Positions 44,377 to 55,614 are shown, numbered from the stretch's first letter. The stretch is 64,000 nucleotides of DNA from Paraburkholderia diazotrophica (GCF_900108945.1 NZ_FNYE01000001.1:124001-188000); one strand, 5' to 3'. Numbers and translations are program-made. Notes: a model not told the origin generated them from the sequence alone.

Positions 44377-45564
44377 ATGAGCGAAACCGATTTGCCCCCG
44401 TTCCCCCATGCACGCGATGCCGTGCGCTCGCTGCGCGCGTCGCAGATCCGCGAAGTGGCGAACGCCGGCTTCGGCGTGCCGGACGTGCTGCCGTTCTGGT
44501 TCGGCGAATCGGACCGCGTGACGCCGCCGTTCATCCGCGATGCCGCGAGCGCGGCGCTCGCGTCGGGCGCGACGTTCTACACGCACAACCTCGGCATTGC
44601 GCCGTTGCGCGAGACGCTCGCCCGTTACGTGAGCGCGCTGCACGGGCCGACGTCGGTCAAGCATGTGGCCGTCACGAGCGCGGGCGTCAACGCACTGATG
44701 CTGGCCGCACAGTTGGTGGTCGGCGCAGGCGATCGCGTGGTGGCCGTGACGCCGCTCTGGCCGAATCTCGTCGAGATTCCGAAAATTCTCGGCGCGCACG
44801 TCGAAACCGTGTCGCTCGGGTATGGTGCGAACGGCTGGCAACTCGACCTGGAGCGGCTGCTTGCGGCGCTCACGCCGGACACGAAGCTGCTGATGCTGAA
44901 CTCGCCGAACAATCCGACGGGCTGGGTGATGAGTCGCGACGAGCAGCGCTCGGTACTCGAGCATTGCCGGCGCCTGGGCATCTGGGTCGTCGCCGACGAA
45001 GTCTACGAACGTCTCTATTACGCAGGCGAGCCGGGGCAATGTGCGCCGTCGTTCCTCGATCTCGCGGGCCGCGACGAACGCGTGATCTGCGTGAACTCAT
45101 TTTCGAAGGCCTGGCTGATGACGGGCTGGCGGCTCGGCTGGATCGTCGCGCCGGCTTCGCTGATGGACGATCTCGGCAAGCTCGTCGAGTACAACACTTC
45201 GTGTGCGCCGGCGTTCGTGCAACAGGCGGGCATCGCCGCGATCGAGCAAGGCGGGCGGTTCACGACTGAACTGGTCGGCGAGCTGCGAGCGTCGCGCGAT
45301 CATCTGGTCGCGGCGTTGTCGGCGCTGCCGGGCGTCGACGTGAAAGCGCCGCCGGGCGCGATGTACGTGTTCTTCTCGTTACCGGGTGCTTCGCGCAGCC
45401 TCGATTTGTGTAAGGCGCTCGTGCGCGACGCGGGGCTCGGCCTTGCGCCGGGCAGCGCGTTCGGCCCGGAGGGCGAGGGCTTCGTGCGCTGGTGCTATGC
45501 GTGCGATACGGCGCGTCTCGATGCGGGTGTCGAACGGCTCAAGGACTACCTCGCGCGCCATTGA
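44377..45564 (+). CDS. Pyridoxal-phosphate aminotransferase, class I/II
   Basis: A 395-residue PLP enzyme of the aspartate aminotransferase fold. Motifs include the N-terminal PFWFGESDRVTPPFI, TSAGVNALMLAAQLVV (phosphate-loop region), the PLP-binding LNSPNNPTGWVMS (Asn), VVADEVYERLYY (Asp and Tyr), and the Schiff-base Lys in NSFSKAWLMTGWRLGW, plus the C-terminal Arg region EGFVRWCYA. It is close to subgroup I-gamma aminotransferases; the amino donor cannot be fixed. The ATG at 44377 is used; the open frame continues upstream into the LysR gene. Confidence 0.93.
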   Translation: MSETDLPPFPHARDAVRSLRASQIREVANAGFGVPDVLPFWFGESDRVTPPFIRDAASAALASGATFYTHNLGIAPLRETLARYVSALHGPTSVKHVAVTSAGVNALMLAAQLVVGAGDRVVAVTPLWPNLVEIPKILGAHVETVSLGYGANGWQLDLERLLAALTPDTKLLMLNSPNNPTGWVMSRDEQRSVLEHCRRLGIWVVADEVYERLYYAGEPGQCAPSFLDLAGRDERVICVNSFSKAWLMTGWRLGWIVAPASLMDDLGKLVEYNTSCAPAFVQQAGIAAIEQGGRFTTELVGELRASRDHLVAALSALPGVDVKAPPGAMYVFFSLPGASRSLDLCKALVRDAGLGLAPGSAFGPEGEGFVRWCYACDTARLDAGVERLKDYLARH

Positions 45565-45889
45565 GCGCATCGGCAAAGTTCAGAACGCGGGGCGGCGCAA
45601 CGGCGCGGCGCCTCGCGCCGTGACGCATGGCGGCGTATCCCGATTAAGGTGCAGTCTGGATTTCGTCTTTACGCACCGATTGTTTTTGCGTAATATGGCA
45701 GCCAGTCACGCGGTTCCCTCGCGGAATTTCGCTGCTCCGTCGTCCGGCTGGGTTTGGCTCGATGCCTGTTTCGCCTCCCCCCGGTGCGTGCTCCCATCAA
45801 TATGACCGATCAAAATCGGGCGAGCGCGTCTTCAGTTCCACATCGTCTGTTTGATCCGGTTCTTTGACCACAGGGTCTGACCTAGCTGC
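45565..45889. other. Intergenic region with the scpB promoter
   Basis: About 325 bases between the aminotransferase and scpB. It contains the promoter at 45668-45696 and a leader of roughly 190 nt. I see no gene. Confidence 0.5.
45668..45696 (+). promoter_or_regulatory. Sigma70 promoter for scpB-rluB
   Basis: TTTACG (45668-45673), exactly 17-nt spacer, TAATAT (45691-45696). A/T-rich context in an otherwise GC-rich region. The predicted start leaves a leader of about 190 nt before the scpB ATG. Confidence 0.55.
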
Positions 45890-46960
45890 ATGAATACCCA
45901 AGAGGCGAAGATCGTCCTCGAGACTGCCTTGATCTGCGCGCAGGAGCCGTTGAAGATCGGCGATTTGCGTAAGCTCTTTGCCGACGGCGTGTCGGCAGAC
46001 ACGGTTCGCACGTTGCTTGAAGACTTGAAGCAGGACTGGTCGGGACGCGGTGTCGAACTCGTCGGACTGGCTTCCGGCTGGCGTTTTCAGAGCAAGCCGG
46101 CGATGCGGACGTATCTCGACCGCCTGAATCCCGAGAAGCCGCCAAAGTACTCGCGCGCGGTGCTCGAGACGCTCGCGATCATCGCGTACCGGCAGCCTGT
46201 CACGCGCGGCGATATCGAAGAGATTCGCGGCGTGACCGTGAACACGCAGGTCGTCAAGCAGCTCGAAGATCGCGGGTGGATCGAAGTGATCGGCCATCGC
46301 GACGTGCCGGGGCGCCCCGCACTGTATGCGACGACGCGTTCGTTCCTCGACGACCTCGGCCTGAAGTCGCTCGAAGAACTGCCGCCGCTCGACGATCCGT
46401 CGGCGCAGTCGAACATGGATCTGCTCGCGCAGCACGCGATCGAATTCGCGGACTGCGAAGCGGGTGAAGAGAGCGTCGCGGCGGATGCGGGCGGCGACGT
46501 CGATGGCACGGCTCATGCTGCATCGGAAGCAGAGGAACCCGCTAGTGTCGCCGAAGCCGAGGCCCAAGCCGAGCAAGCCGGCGAGCAATCGGAGCCTGCG
46601 GAAGAAGCGCATGCAATGCACGGCTTAACGCAAGACGCACAAGGCACGCAAGACGCAGCGCCCGACGACGCCAAAAACGACATCGGGCAAGCGAACGTGT
46701 TGGCGTCCACCGAACAGCACAGCACCGCACAGGCCGCGCATGAAACGGAGCCGGCTCACCAGGCCGGATCTGCCGCGCGGTCGGAAGACGAACACGAAGA
46801 CACGCGCGAATCGCATAACGAGACCGGGCACGCGCAGCGCGCCAATCCGGCCGGAACAGACCAGACTCACGCGGTGCATGACGATCGGCACGATCGCCGC
46901 GACACGGCCCAGGACGCAGGCGAGCAGACCGACGACGAAGCCGAGTCACGCAGCGCCTGA
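45890..46960 (+). CDS. scpB: Segregation and condensation protein ScpB
   Basis: ScpB is the dimeric winged-helix kite subunit of the SMC-ScpAB condensin complex. The conserved part is the first about 180 residues: [71 protein letters not shown] and [20 protein letters not shown]. The remaining 170 residues are a disordered acidic tail rich in Glu, Ala, Asp and His ([20 protein letters not shown] and the like), making it much longer than the usual 190-230. No scpA gene is next to it. rluB follows 60 nt later. Confidence 0.95.
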   Translation: MNTQEAKIVLETALICAQEPLKIGDLRKLFADGVSADTVRTLLEDLKQDWSGRGVELVGLASGWRFQSKPAMRTYLDRLNPEKPPKYSRAVLETLAIIAYRQPVTRGDIEEIRGVTVNTQVVKQLEDRGWIEVIGHRDVPGRPALYATTRSFLDDLGLKSLEELPPLDDPSAQSNMDLLAQHAIEFADCEAGEESVAADAGGDVDGTAHAASEAEEPASVAEAEAQAEQAGEQSEPAEEAHAMHGLTQDAQGTQDAAPDDAKNDIGQANVLASTEQHSTAQAAHETEPAHQAGSAARSEDEHEDTRESHNETGHAQRANPAGTDQTHAVHDDRHDRRDTAQDAGEQTDDEAESRSA

Positions 46961-47020
46961 CGTAACCATACCTTTTGGCGCGCCCGCAACGGGCGTGCGA
47001 CCAGACATTTTGAGGTTGTT

Positions 47021-48769
47021 TTGACAGACATCCACGACACCGATTCGCCCGAATCCGAGCGCGCCGTTGCCGCCGCGCGCCCCGACGAGACGCGTACGGC
47101 GCAAGCATCGGCGGCCGATAGCGAAAGGCCCGCGCAGGCGCACGACGCCGAAGGCGAAGAGCGTCCCCGACGCGGCCTGCGCCGCGGTCCGCGCAGCCTG
47201 ATCGCGCGTCGTCGCGCTGGCACGAAGGCGAAGACGGCCGAAGCCGCTGACGCGCAGCCTGCGCCCATCGCGGCGGAAGCCCCGCCCGACGGCGAAGTCG
47301 TCGCGCAGGTGCGCGCGCCGCGCAAGGACGCGGGCGCGAAGGGACACGGCGGGCAGGGCGGCGGCCGCCGCACGGGCGGCAAGCAGGGCGCGCAGCAAGG
47401 CGGTCAGCGCAAGAATCGCGGCGGCGGTAACGCTGCGGCGCCCGCAATGGCCGCTGAAGGTGACAAGCAGGATGACCTGTTCGCGTACGTGACGTCGCCG
47501 GCGTTCGATGCCGACAACTCGACGACGGGCGGAGTGCGCGCGCCGATGCTGCGTCGTGGCCGCGCCGCGGCGCCCAAGCGCGTGCTCGCCCCGGACGATG
47601 ACGCACCGAAGCTGCACAAGGTGCTCGCCGAAGCGGGCATGGGCTCGCGCCGCGAGATGGAAGAACTGATCGTCGCGGGCCGCGTGTCGGTGAACGGCGA
47701 GCCGGCGCACATCGGCCAGCGCATCATGCCGACCGATCTCGTGCGTATCAACGGCAAGCCCGTCAAGCGCAAGCTGCAGAACAAGCCGCCGCGCGTGCTG
47801 CTGTACCACAAGCCGACGGGCGAAATCGTCAGCCACGCCGATCCGGAAGGCCGTCCTTCCGTGTTCGACAAGCTGCCGCCGATGAAGACGGCAAAGTGGC
47901 TCGCCGTCGGCCGTCTGGACTTCAATACGGAAGGCCTGTTGATGCTCACCACGTCGGGCGATCTGGCCAACCGCTTCATGCATCCGCGTTACAGCGTCGA
48001 GCGTGAATACGCGGTACGCGTCGTCGGCGAACTGACGGAAGGCAACCGGCAAAAGCTGTTGCACGGCGTCGAGCTGGACGACGGCCCGGCGAACTTCCTG
48101 CGCATCCGCGATGGCGGCGGTGAAGGCACGAATCACTGGTATCACGTCGCGCTCGCCGAAGGGCGTAACCGCGAAGTGCGCCGCATGTTCGAGGCCGTCG
48201 GCCTGATGGTCAGCCGGCTGATCCGCACGCGTCACGGCCCGATCCTGCTGCCGCGCGGCCTCAAGCGTGGCCGCTGGGAAGAGCTTGAGGACAATCAGGT
48301 GCGTAGCCTGCTGGCCTCGGTTGGCCTGAAGGCGCCGACCGAAGAGAAGGGCGGCGGCCGTCGCAATGAGCCGGATCGTCGTCAGCCCGATCCGATGCAG
48401 ACGTCGATGGGCTTCATCAACCGCGAGCCGGTGCTGATGTCGCATGGCCGCTTCGATCAGCAGCCGCGCGGCGGGCAGGGTCGCCGCGGCAAGGCGCCGG
48501 GCGCGTTCGGCGCGTTGAATTCCGGCTCGGGCGGATTCGGCAACACGAACGGCAATCGCGAAGGACGTGGCCGTGGTGGCCGCGATGTCGACGGCAATCG
48601 CGCGCCGTCGGGCAACCGCGCGGCAGCGGGCGGCAATGCGAAGCGCAGCGGCGGCAATCGCGCGCCGAGTGGCAACCGTGCGAACAACGGCAATCGCACG
48701 GGCGGCAATCCGAACGCCGGCGGCAATCGCAGCGGCGGCGCGCCGCGCGGCCGTTCGCGCGGCCGCTGA
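47021..48769 (+). CDS. rluB: 23S rRNA pseudouridine synthase RluB
   Basis: Makes pseudouridine 2605 in 23S rRNA (E. coli numbering). The core at about residues 190-460 has an S4 domain ([33 protein letters not shown]) and the RsuA-type catalytic domain with [20 protein letters not shown], catalytic Asp300, then [20 protein letters not shown]. Long low-complexity ends flank it: an Arg/Ala/Gly N-terminus of about 190 residues and a C-terminal Gly/Asn/Arg tail of repeated GGNR/SGNRA units. It starts at TTG (47021) with GAGG five bases upstream. At 582 residues it is about twice E. coli RluB. Confidence 0.95.
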   Translation: MTDIHDTDSPESERAVAAARPDETRTAQASAADSERPAQAHDAEGEERPRRGLRRGPRSLIARRRAGTKAKTAEAADAQPAPIAAEAPPDGEVVAQVRAPRKDAGAKGHGGQGGGRRTGGKQGAQQGGQRKNRGGGNAAAPAMAAEGDKQDDLFAYVTSPAFDADNSTTGGVRAPMLRRGRAAAPKRVLAPDDDAPKLHKVLAEAGMGSRREMEELIVAGRVSVNGEPAHIGQRIMPTDLVRINGKPVKRKLQNKPPRVLLYHKPTGEIVSHADPEGRPSVFDKLPPMKTAKWLAVGRLDFNTEGLLMLTTSGDLANRFMHPRYSVEREYAVRVVGELTEGNRQKLLHGVELDDGPANFLRIRDGGGEGTNHWYHVALAEGRNREVRRMFEAVGLMVSRLIRTRHGPILLPRGLKRGRWEELEDNQVRSLLASVGLKAPTEEKGGGRRNEPDRRQPDPMQTSMGFINREPVLMSHGRFDQQPRGGQGRRGKAPGAFGALNSGSGGFGNTNGNREGRGRGGRDVDGNRAPSGNRAAAGGNAKRSGGNRAPSGNRANNGNRTGGNPNAGGNRSGGAPRGRSRGR

Positions 48770-48986
48770 TCGCCTGGCGCTGCGGGCGGTCTCGGGCTCG
48801 AGCCGTCTGCCGCGAGGCTGCGATGGCGCCGCGGTGTTTCTGTATTCAGCCCCACCGTTTGCAGATGCATTCAAGTTGTTTCGAGCGCGGACCGTGAGCT
48901 CGCGTGGACTGCCCGAAAAAGCCCGGCTTTAACCCTTGATTGCGGCGAAATCAGCCGCAAGTGCACTTGGCGAGCCCGCCTGCGGT

Positions 48987-49015
48987 TTGCGTTTGTCCTG
49001 AAAAATGGCTACAAT
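48987..49015 (+). promoter_or_regulatory. Sigma70 promoter for rimP-nusA-infB
   Basis: TTGCGT (48987-48992), 17-nt spacer, TACAAT (49010-49015). It is the best promoter match in the intergenic region and points into the attenuator-like leader. Confidence 0.6.
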
Positions 49016-49077
49016 CGCAAAGTCACTGGGCGTGCGGTTTCATGTGCGGCTCAGGTGCGACCACCGGCAATAAGATG

Positions 49078-49103
49078 ATGGGCGTTTCGCCCATTTTTTT
49101 TTG
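49078..49103 (+). terminator. Intrinsic terminator in the rimP leader (attenuator candidate)
   Basis: ATGGGCG-ttt-CGCCCAT (49078-49094) followed by a run of T to 49102. An earlier copy of TGGGCGT at 49027-49033 could pair with CGCCCA instead and prevent the terminator from forming. It lies between the promoter and rimP, so reading through it is required for expression from that promoter. Confidence 0.75.
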
Positions 49104-49220
49104 CCGCTCAGTTTTCATGTGGATCGGCATCTCGGGTAGCACGAACGTGCGCCGGCTTGGCGCGCAGCCCGCGGGTGTATCGCAAAGGCTTGCAGCGCGA
49201 ACATCTTAGAGGGCAGCACT

Positions 49221-49679
49221 GTGCAACTGACGGAACTGATTGAAACCACGGTCGTGGGGCTCGGCTATGAGCTCGTCGATCTCGAGCGCACCGGGCGCGG
49301 CATGCTGTGTGTGTATATCGACCAGCCTGCTGGCATCGCGATCGAAGACTGCGAAAAAGTTACCCGTCAGCTCCAGCACGTTCTGACGGTCGAAAATATC
49401 GATTACGAGCGGCTTGAAGTATCGTCGCCGGGTCTCGACCGCCCGCTGAAGAAACTGGCGGACTTCGAACGCTTCGCGGGCAGCGAAGCGGTCATCACAT
49501 TGAAAAAACCATTGGACGGACGGAAATCGTACCGGGGCATCGTGCATGCACCCGAAGGCGAAACGATCGGTCTGGAATTTGAAGGGAAGGAAGGCGCCGC
49601 GATGCTGGATTTCACGCTCGCGGATATCGACAAGGCACGCCTCGTTCCGAAAGTTGACTTTAGGAGCCGCAAACAATGA
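49221..49679 (+). CDS. rimP: Ribosome maturation factor RimP
   Basis: A 152-residue factor needed for 30S subunit maturation. Family segments: [40 protein letters not shown], the core [20 protein letters not shown] and [20 protein letters not shown], then the SH3-like C-terminal domain. It starts at GTG (49221) with an AGAGGGC site upstream. Its stop overlaps the nusA start (ATGA), giving tight coupling. Confidence 0.96.
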   Translation: MQLTELIETTVVGLGYELVDLERTGRGMLCVYIDQPAGIAIEDCEKVTRQLQHVLTVENIDYERLEVSSPGLDRPLKKLADFERFAGSEAVITLKKPLDGRKSYRGIVHAPEGETIGLEFEGKEGAAMLDFTLADIDKARLVPKVDFRSRKQ

Positions 49680-51151
49680 GTCGCGAAGTGTTGATGCTGG
49701 TGGATGCGCTGGCACGCGAAAAAAATGTCGACAAGGACGTGGTTTTTGCCGCGCTCGAGGCAGCGCTCGCGTCTGCATCCAAGAAACTCTTCGACGAAGA
49801 CGCGGACATCCGCGTCCATATCGACCGTGAAAGCGGCGAGCATGAGACGTTCCGCCGCTGGAAAGTCGTGCCGGACGAAGCGGGCCTGCAGGAGCCGGAT
49901 CAGGAAATCCTGTTGTTCGAAGCGCGCGAGCAGAAGCCCGATGCGCAGATCGACGAGTTCCTGGAAGAGCCCGTGCCGTCGATCGAATTCGGCCGCATCG
50001 GCGCGCAGGCCGCCAAGCAGGTGATCCTGCAGAGGGTGCGCGACGCGGAACGCGAGCAGATCCTGAACGACTTCCTCGAGCGTGGCGAAAACATCATGAC
50101 GGGCACCGTCAAGCGTCTCGACAAAGGCAACTTCATCGTCGAATCGGGCCGCGTCGAAGCGCTGCTGCGCCGCGACCAGCTGATTCCGAAAGAAAACCTG
50201 CGCGTCGGCGACCGCGTGCGCGCCTATATCGCGAAGGTCGACCGCACCGCGCGCGGCCCGCAGATCGAGCTGTCGCGCACGGCGCCCGAGTTCCTGATGA
50301 AGCTCTTTGAAATGGAAGTGCCGGAAATCGAGCAGGGCCTGCTGGAAATCAAGGCGGCGGCACGCGATCCCGGCGTGCGCGCGAAGATCGGCGTCGTCGC
50401 TTACGACAAGCGCATCGATCCCATCGGCACTTGCGTCGGCATTCGCGGCTCGCGCGTGCAGGCCGTGCGCAACGAGCTCGGTGGCGAAAACGTCGACATC
50501 GTGCTATGGTCGGAAGATCCCGCCCAGTTTGTGATCGGCGCGCTCGCGCCGGCAGCCGTCCAGTCGATCGTCGTCGATGAAGAAAAGCATTCGATGGACG
50601 TCGTCGTCGACGAGAACGAACTGGCCGTCGCTATCGGCCGCAGCGGCCAGAACGTGCGTCTTGCCAGCGAGCTCACCGGCTGGCAGATCAACATCATGAC
50701 GCCGGACGAGTCTGCGCAGAAGCAGAATCAGGAACGCGGCGTACTGCGCGACCTGTTCATGGCTCGTCTCGATGTCGACGAGGAAGTCGCCGACATCCTG
50801 ATCGACGAAGGTTTCACGAGTCTCGAAGAGATTGCGTACGTGCCGCTCAACGAGATGCTCGAAATCGAAGCATTCGACGAAGACACGGTTCACGAACTGC
50901 GTAATCGCGCTCGCGACGCACTGCTGACGATGGCGATTGCGAACGAGGAGAAGGTCGAAGGCGTTGCGCTCGATCTGAAGAGCCTGGAAGGCATGGATGC
51001 CGACCTGCTGGCGAAGCTTGCTGAACATCAGATCCAGACGCGCGACGAACTGGCAGAACTGGCTGTCGACGAGCTGGTCGAGATGACGGGAATGAATGAG
51101 GGCGCCGCGAAGGCGTTGATCATGAAGGCCCGTGAACACTGGTTTCAATGA
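49676..51151 (+). CDS. nusA: Transcription termination/antitermination factor NusA
   Basis: A 491-residue RNA polymerase-binding factor. Domain order: N-terminal RNAP-binding domain ([20 protein letters not shown]), S1 domain (about 135-200, [20 protein letters not shown]), KH1 and KH2 domains ([40 protein letters not shown]), and two C-terminal acidic repeats ([40 protein letters not shown]), as in E. coli NusA. It overlaps rimP by four bases. NusA commonly feeds back on its own operon, relevant to the leader terminator. Confidence 0.97.
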   Translation: MSREVLMLVDALAREKNVDKDVVFAALEAALASASKKLFDEDADIRVHIDRESGEHETFRRWKVVPDEAGLQEPDQEILLFEAREQKPDAQIDEFLEEPVPSIEFGRIGAQAAKQVILQRVRDAEREQILNDFLERGENIMTGTVKRLDKGNFIVESGRVEALLRRDQLIPKENLRVGDRVRAYIAKVDRTARGPQIELSRTAPEFLMKLFEMEVPEIEQGLLEIKAAARDPGVRAKIGVVAYDKRIDPIGTCVGIRGSRVQAVRNELGGENVDIVLWSEDPAQFVIGALAPAAVQSIVVDEEKHSMDVVVDENELAVAIGRSGQNVRLASELTGWQINIMTPDESAQKQNQERGVLRDLFMARLDVDEEVADILIDEGFTSLEEIAYVPLNEMLEIEAFDEDTVHELRNRARDALLTMAIANEEKVEGVALDLKSLEGMDADLLAKLAEHQIQTRDELAELAVDELVEMTGMNEGAAKALIMKAREHWFQ

Positions 51152-51247
51152 GATCCACGACCATGAACCACTGATCTGATCGCGGCCGCAAGGCTGCATG
51201 ACCCGATGCTAACCGCAAGGAATCGGTCCTTGCACTAAGAGGAATGA

Positions 51248-54136
51248 ATGGCGAGTAACAACGTAGCCCAATTTGCCGCGGAACTGAAAATGCCTGCAGG
51301 CGTGCTGCTCGAGCAGCTGCAGGCGGCGGGCGTCCAGAAAGCGAGTGAAGACGATGCCTTGTCCGAGACGGACAAGGCGCGTCTGCTCGACCACTTGCGC
51401 AGGTCGCACGGCTCGAACGATGCTGACAAGCGGAAGATCACGCTGACGCGCCGGCATACGTCGGAAATCAAACAGTCCGACGCCACGGGTAAAGCTCGCA
51501 CCATTCAGGTCGAAGTGCGCAAGAAGCGCACGTTCGTCCGCCGCGATGAAGCGGCCGAACAGGCGGAAGTAGCGGGCAACGGTCACGAAGCGGAAGATCT
51601 CGAACTGCAGCGTCGCGAGGAAGAAGCGCGTCACGCGGCAGAGCTGCTCGAAAAGCAGGCGCTGGAACTGAAGGAGCGCCAGGAGCGTCTCGAGCGCGAA
51701 GAGGTCGAGCGTCAGGCACGCGAACAGGCGGCCGAGGCGGAGCGTCGCCGTGCCGAAGACGAAGCGGCGAAGAAGCGCGCAGCGGCCATGGCCGAAGCGG
51801 CGGCTCGCGAGCAGGCCGAGCAGGAGCGCGCATCGCAGGACGAAGAGCGCGCGGCGGCGGAACGCGCTGCGCAGCGCGAAGCGGCGAAGAAGGCCGAAGA
51901 CGCTGCACGCGAGCAGGCCGAGAAGGCACGCCTCGAACAGGAAGAAATCGCGAAGCGCCGCGCGGCGGCTGAGGCCGAAGCACGCGCGATCCGCGAAATG
52001 ATGAGCACGCCGCGCAAGGCGCAGGTGAAGGCGCCGGAACCGGCACCGAAGCCCGCCGAGCCGGCCAAGCCCGCCGAAGCGAAGGGCACGCTGCATAAGC
52101 CGGCGCGTCCCGCTGGCGAAACGTCGGCGCGTCCGGCCGCGAAGAAGCCGGCGCCCGCAGCAGCGGCGCAACCGGCGGCAACTGCGCAGCCGGCGGGTCC
52201 CGCTGGCGACAAGAAGAAGGCGGGCGGCAAGGGCGGCACCTGGCAGGACGACGCGGCGAAGCGCCGAGGCATCAAGACGCGCGGCGACACGAGCGGCGGC
52301 GTCGATCGCGGCTGGCGCGGCGGTCCGAAGGGCCGTGGCAAGCATCAGGAAGCCACGACCTTCCAGGCGCCGACGGAGCCGATCGTGCGCGAAGTGCATG
52401 TGCCGGAAACGATTACGGTTGCAGACCTCGCTCACAAGATGTCGGTGAAGGCTTCGGAAGTCATCAAGGTGATGATGAAGCTCGGCCAGATGGTCACGAT
52501 CAACCAGATGCTGGACCAGGAAACGGCGATGATCGTCGTCGAGGAACTGGGCCACCGTGCCGTCGCGGCGAAGCTGGACGATCCGGAAGCGATGCTGATC
52601 GAAGGCGATGCCTCGGACGCGCCGCAACTGCCGCGTCCTCCCGTCGTGACGGTCATGGGTCACGTCGACCACGGCAAGACCTCGCTGCTCGACTACATCC
52701 GTCGCGCGAAGGTTGCGGCGGGCGAAGCGGGCGGCATTACGCAGCACATCGGCGCGTATCACGTCGAAACGCCGCGTGGCGTCATCACGTTCCTCGATAC
52801 GCCGGGTCACGAAGCGTTCACGGCCATGCGTGCGCGCGGTGCGAAGGCAACCGACATCGTGATTCTCGTGGTCGCAGCCGATGACGGCGTGATGCCGCAG
52901 ACGAAGGAAGCGATCTCGCACGCGAAGGCGGGCGGCGTGCCCCTCGTCGTCGCGATCAACAAGATCGACAAGCCGGAAGCGAATCCGGAACGCGTGAAGC
53001 AGGAGCTCGTCGCGGAAGGCGTGGTGCCGGAAGAATACGGCGGCGATTCGCCGTTCGTGCCGGTGTCGGCGAAGACGGGCGCGGGCATCGACGATCTGCT
53101 CGAAAACGTGCTGCTGCAAGCCGAAGTGCTGGAGCTGAAGGCACCCGTCGAAGCACCGGCGAAGGGCCTCGTGATCGAAGCGAAGCTCGACAAGGGTAAG
53201 GGTCCGGTTGCAACGATCCTCGTCCAGTCGGGTACGCTCAATCGCGGCGACGTCGTGCTGGCCGGCAGCGCCTACGGCCGCGTGCGCGCGATGCTCGACG
53301 AAACCAGCAAGCCGACCAAGACGGCGGGTCCGTCGATCCCGGTAGAAATCCAGGGTCTGTCGGAAGTGCCGGCGGCGGGCGAAGAAGTCATCGTCATGCC
53401 GGACGACCGCAAGGCTCGCGAAATCGCGCTGTTCCGTCAGGGCAAGTTCCGCGACGTGAAGCTCGCGAAGCAGCAGGCCGCGAAGCTCGAAAACATGCTC
53501 GAGCAGATGGGCGAAGGCGAGGTGCAGCATCTGCCCCTCATCGTCAAGGCCGACGTGCAAGGTTCGCAGGAAGCACTGGTGCAGGCGCTGCTCAAGCTGT
53601 CGACGGACGAAGTGCGCGTGCAGATCGTGCACAGCGCGGTCGGCGGCATCAGCGAGTCGGACGTCAATCTGGCGACGGCGTCGAAGGCGGTCATCATCGG
53701 CTTCAACACCCGCGCGGACGCGCAGGCTCGCAAGCTGGCGGAGACCAATGGCATCGACATCCGCTACTACAACATCATCTACGACGCAGTGGATGAGGTG
53801 AAGGCGGCGATGTCGGGCATGCTGGCGCCGGAGAAGCGCGAAGTCGTCACGGGCATGGTCGAAGTGCGCCAGGTCTTCAAGGTGCCGAAGGTCGGCACGG
53901 TGGCGGGCTGTATGGTCACGGACGGTTTCGTCAAGCGTACGTCGTCGGTGCGCGTGCTGCGCAACAACGTCGTGGTCCACACTGGCGAGCTCGATTCGCT
54001 CAAGCGCTTCAAGGACGACGTCAAGGAAGTGCGCCAGGGCTTCGAATGCGGTATGTCGGTGAAGAACTTCAACGACATCCAGGAAGGCGACCAGTTCGAA
54101 GTCTTCGAAGTCACAGAAGTCGCGCGTACGCTGTAA
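51248..54136 (+). CDS. infB: Translation initiation factor IF-2
   Basis: A 962-residue GTPase that places fMet-tRNA in the 30S P site. Layout: N-terminal IF2 domain ([20 protein letters not shown]), a long charged Ala/Glu/Arg coiled-coil linker (residues about 95-260), an Ala/Pro-rich stretch, a second IF2_N motif, then the G domain with [18 protein letters not shown] (G1), [15 protein letters not shown] (G3) and [11 protein letters not shown] (G4), and domains II-IV ending in [13 protein letters not shown]. The length is typical for Burkholderiales. It follows nusA by 96 nt. Confidence 0.97.
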   Translation: MASNNVAQFAAELKMPAGVLLEQLQAAGVQKASEDDALSETDKARLLDHLRRSHGSNDADKRKITLTRRHTSEIKQSDATGKARTIQVEVRKKRTFVRRDEAAEQAEVAGNGHEAEDLELQRREEEARHAAELLEKQALELKERQERLEREEVERQAREQAAEAERRRAEDEAAKKRAAAMAEAAAREQAEQERASQDEERAAAERAAQREAAKKAEDAAREQAEKARLEQEEIAKRRAAAEAEARAIREMMSTPRKAQVKAPEPAPKPAEPAKPAEAKGTLHKPARPAGETSARPAAKKPAPAAAAQPAATAQPAGPAGDKKKAGGKGGTWQDDAAKRRGIKTRGDTSGGVDRGWRGGPKGRGKHQEATTFQAPTEPIVREVHVPETITVADLAHKMSVKASEVIKVMMKLGQMVTINQMLDQETAMIVVEELGHRAVAAKLDDPEAMLIEGDASDAPQLPRPPVVTVMGHVDHGKTSLLDYIRRAKVAAGEAGGITQHIGAYHVETPRGVITFLDTPGHEAFTAMRARGAKATDIVILVVAADDGVMPQTKEAISHAKAGGVPLVVAINKIDKPEANPERVKQELVAEGVVPEEYGGDSPFVPVSAKTGAGIDDLLENVLLQAEVLELKAPVEAPAKGLVIEAKLDKGKGPVATILVQSGTLNRGDVVLAGSAYGRVRAMLDETSKPTKTAGPSIPVEIQGLSEVPAAGEEVIVMPDDRKAREIALFRQGKFRDVKLAKQQAAKLENMLEQMGEGEVQHLPLIVKADVQGSQEALVQALLKLSTDEVRVQIVHSAVGGISESDVNLATASKAVIIGFNTRADAQARKLAETNGIDIRYYNIIYDAVDEVKAAMSGMLAPEKREVVTGMVEVRQVFKVPKVGTVAGCMVTDGFVKRTSSVRVLRNNVVVHTGELDSLKRFKDDVKEVRQGFECGMSVKNFNDIQEGDQFEVFEVTEVARTL

Positions 54137-54153
54137 TTCAGGCGTCGAGCGCA

Positions 54154-54200
54154 TGAGGGGCGGGGCGGGCGCTTGAGCCCAGTCCCGCCCCTTTGTTTTT
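54154..54200 (+). terminator. Intrinsic terminator between infB and rbfA
   Basis: AGGGGCGGG (54154-54162) pairs with CCCGCCCCT (54182-54190), 19-nt loop containing a second small stem, followed by TTGTTTTTTT. It may reduce transcription into rbfA-truB and set their lower dosage. Confidence 0.75.
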
Positions 54201-54295
54201 TTGCATCGAATGTTGTGTTGTCGTGTTTGCGTTGGAGTCCGTGGCTGGTTGCCGCCGAATGCGCGAACACATTGCCACCGGATCACGGATTCACC

Positions 54296-54661
54296 ATGCC
54301 TAAGAAACGTACGTCTCCCAACCGCAACGTACAGATCGCCGATCAGATTCAGCGCGATCTGTCCGAACTGATTCGCGAGGTCAAAGATCCGCGCATCGGT
54401 ATCGTGACTTTTCAGAGCGTCGAGTTGACGCCTGACTATGCGCACGCGAAGGTCTACTTCACGACGCTCACGGGCGATCCGCTCCAGACGCAGGACGCGC
54501 TCAATCACGCGGCCGGTCATCTGCACAACCTGTTGTTCAAGCGCCTGCATATCCACACGGTGCCGACGCTGCATTTCCACTACGACAAGACGATCGAACG
54601 CGCGGTGGAGATGTCGCGCCTGATCGACGAGGCGAACGCCACGCGCGCGAAAGACGACTGA
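54296..54661 (+). CDS. rbfA: Ribosome-binding factor A
   Basis: A 121-residue KH-like 30S maturation factor. Segments [40 protein letters not shown] and [11 protein letters not shown] fit RbfA well. The ATG at 54296 ([11 protein letters not shown]) is the start; the longer frame upstream reads through the infB terminator. truB follows 23 nt later. Confidence 0.95.
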   Translation: MPKKRTSPNRNVQIADQIQRDLSELIREVKDPRIGIVTFQSVELTPDYAHAKVYFTTLTGDPLQTQDALNHAAGHLHNLLFKRLHIHTVPTLHFHYDKTIERAVEMSRLIDEANATRAKDD

Positions 54662-54684
54662 TCGAAGTCGAGGCACGCGCGCAT

Positions 54685-55614
54685 ATGACTCAGAATCCAC
54701 GTCCCAAAGTACCGCGCCGCGCGCTGGATGGCGTGTTGCTGCTCGACAAGCCAGTGGGTCTGTCGAGCAACGACGCGCTGATTCGCGCAAAGCGTCTGTA
54801 TCTCGCGAAAAAGGCGGGACACACGGGCACGCTCGACCCGCTCGCGTCGGGACTGTTGCCGCTCTGTTTCGGCGAAGCGACGAAGTTTTCGCAAGACCTG
54901 CTCGACGCGGACAAAACGTACGAAGCGACGATGCGCCTGGGCATACGCACGACGACGGGCGATGCGGAAGGCGAAGCTATCGAAACGCGCGACGTGGCGT
55001 GCGACCAGCCCGCCGTCGAACAGGCGCTCGCGCAATTTCGCGGCGACATCGTGCAGGTGCCGCCGATGTATTCGGCGCTCAAGCGCGACGGCAAGCCGCT
55101 GTACGAGTATGCGCGCGCTGGGCAGACCATCGAGCGCGAAGGGCGCCAGGTGACGATTCATGTGCTGGAACTCGTCGCGTGCGCGCTGCCCGATGTGACG
55201 TTTCGCGTGACGTGCAGCAAGGGCACCTATGTGCGCACGTTGGCCGAGGACATCGGCGAGGCGCTCGGCTGCGGCGCGCATCTGGTGATGCTGCGGCGTA
55301 CGGGCGTCGGCGCGCTGACGCTCGAGCATTCGGTCACACTCGACGCGCTGTCCGACGCGACGGAAAGCGAGCGCGACGCGTGGCTGCAACCTGTCGACGC
55401 GTTGCTGTCGACGTTCCCGTCGGTGCAACTCGATGCGGACGCGACGCGTCGTTTTATGCATGGCCAGCGCTTGCGGCTTGCCGATCTTTCCGTCGGCGAC
55501 GATGTGCTGCAAGCCGCCCGCACGCGCGTTTATGCGAGCGAAGGCAAACTGCTCGGCGTGGCGAGAGTGGGCGAGGGCGTGCTTGCGCCCGAGCGCCTGA
55601 TCGTGACGGCCTAG
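54685..55614 (+). CDS. truB: tRNA pseudouridine-55 synthase TruB
   Basis: A 309-residue enzyme making pseudouridine 55 in the T-loop of tRNAs. The catalytic Asp is at residue 51 in GHTGTLDPLASGLLPLCFGE, preceded by LLLDKPVGLSSNDALIRAK. Later segments YEATMRLGIRTTTGDAEGE and VPPMYSALKRDGKPLYEYAR bind RNA. The C-terminal part contains a PUA-like domain (LRLADLSVGDDVLQAART, RVYASEGKLLGVARV). Last gene of the translation operon; a terminator follows. Confidence 0.96.
   Translation: MTQNPRPKVPRRALDGVLLLDKPVGLSSNDALIRAKRLYLAKKAGHTGTLDPLASGLLPLCFGEATKFSQDLLDADKTYEATMRLGIRTTTGDAEGEAIETRDVACDQPAVEQALAQFRGDIVQVPPMYSALKRDGKPLYEYARAGQTIEREGRQVTIHVLELVACALPDVTFRVTCSKGTYVRTLAEDIGEALGCGAHLVMLRRTGVGALTLEHSVTLDALSDATESERDAWLQPVDALLSTFPSVQLDADATRRFMHGQRLRLADLSVGDDVLQAARTRVYASEGKLLGVARVGEGVLAPERLIVTA

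Larger units (their letters stand above)
48770..49220. other. Intergenic region and leader of the rimP-nusA-infB operon
   Basis: About 450 bases. The first 200 hold nothing I can name. From 48987 there is a promoter, a start near 49022, a GGTG/CACC hairpin (49053-49064), an intrinsic terminator (49078-49103), then about 115 nt to the rimP start. Confidence 0.6.

Noticed and set aside
49022..49105. tRNA or known leader peptide in the rimP leader
   Set aside because: No cloverleaf or CCA end, and no short ORF with a ribosome site before the terminator.
51209..54790. A 1193-residue open frame opposite infB
   Set aside because: Low-complexity Arg/Leu/Phe/His shadow of infB codon bias; no domain.
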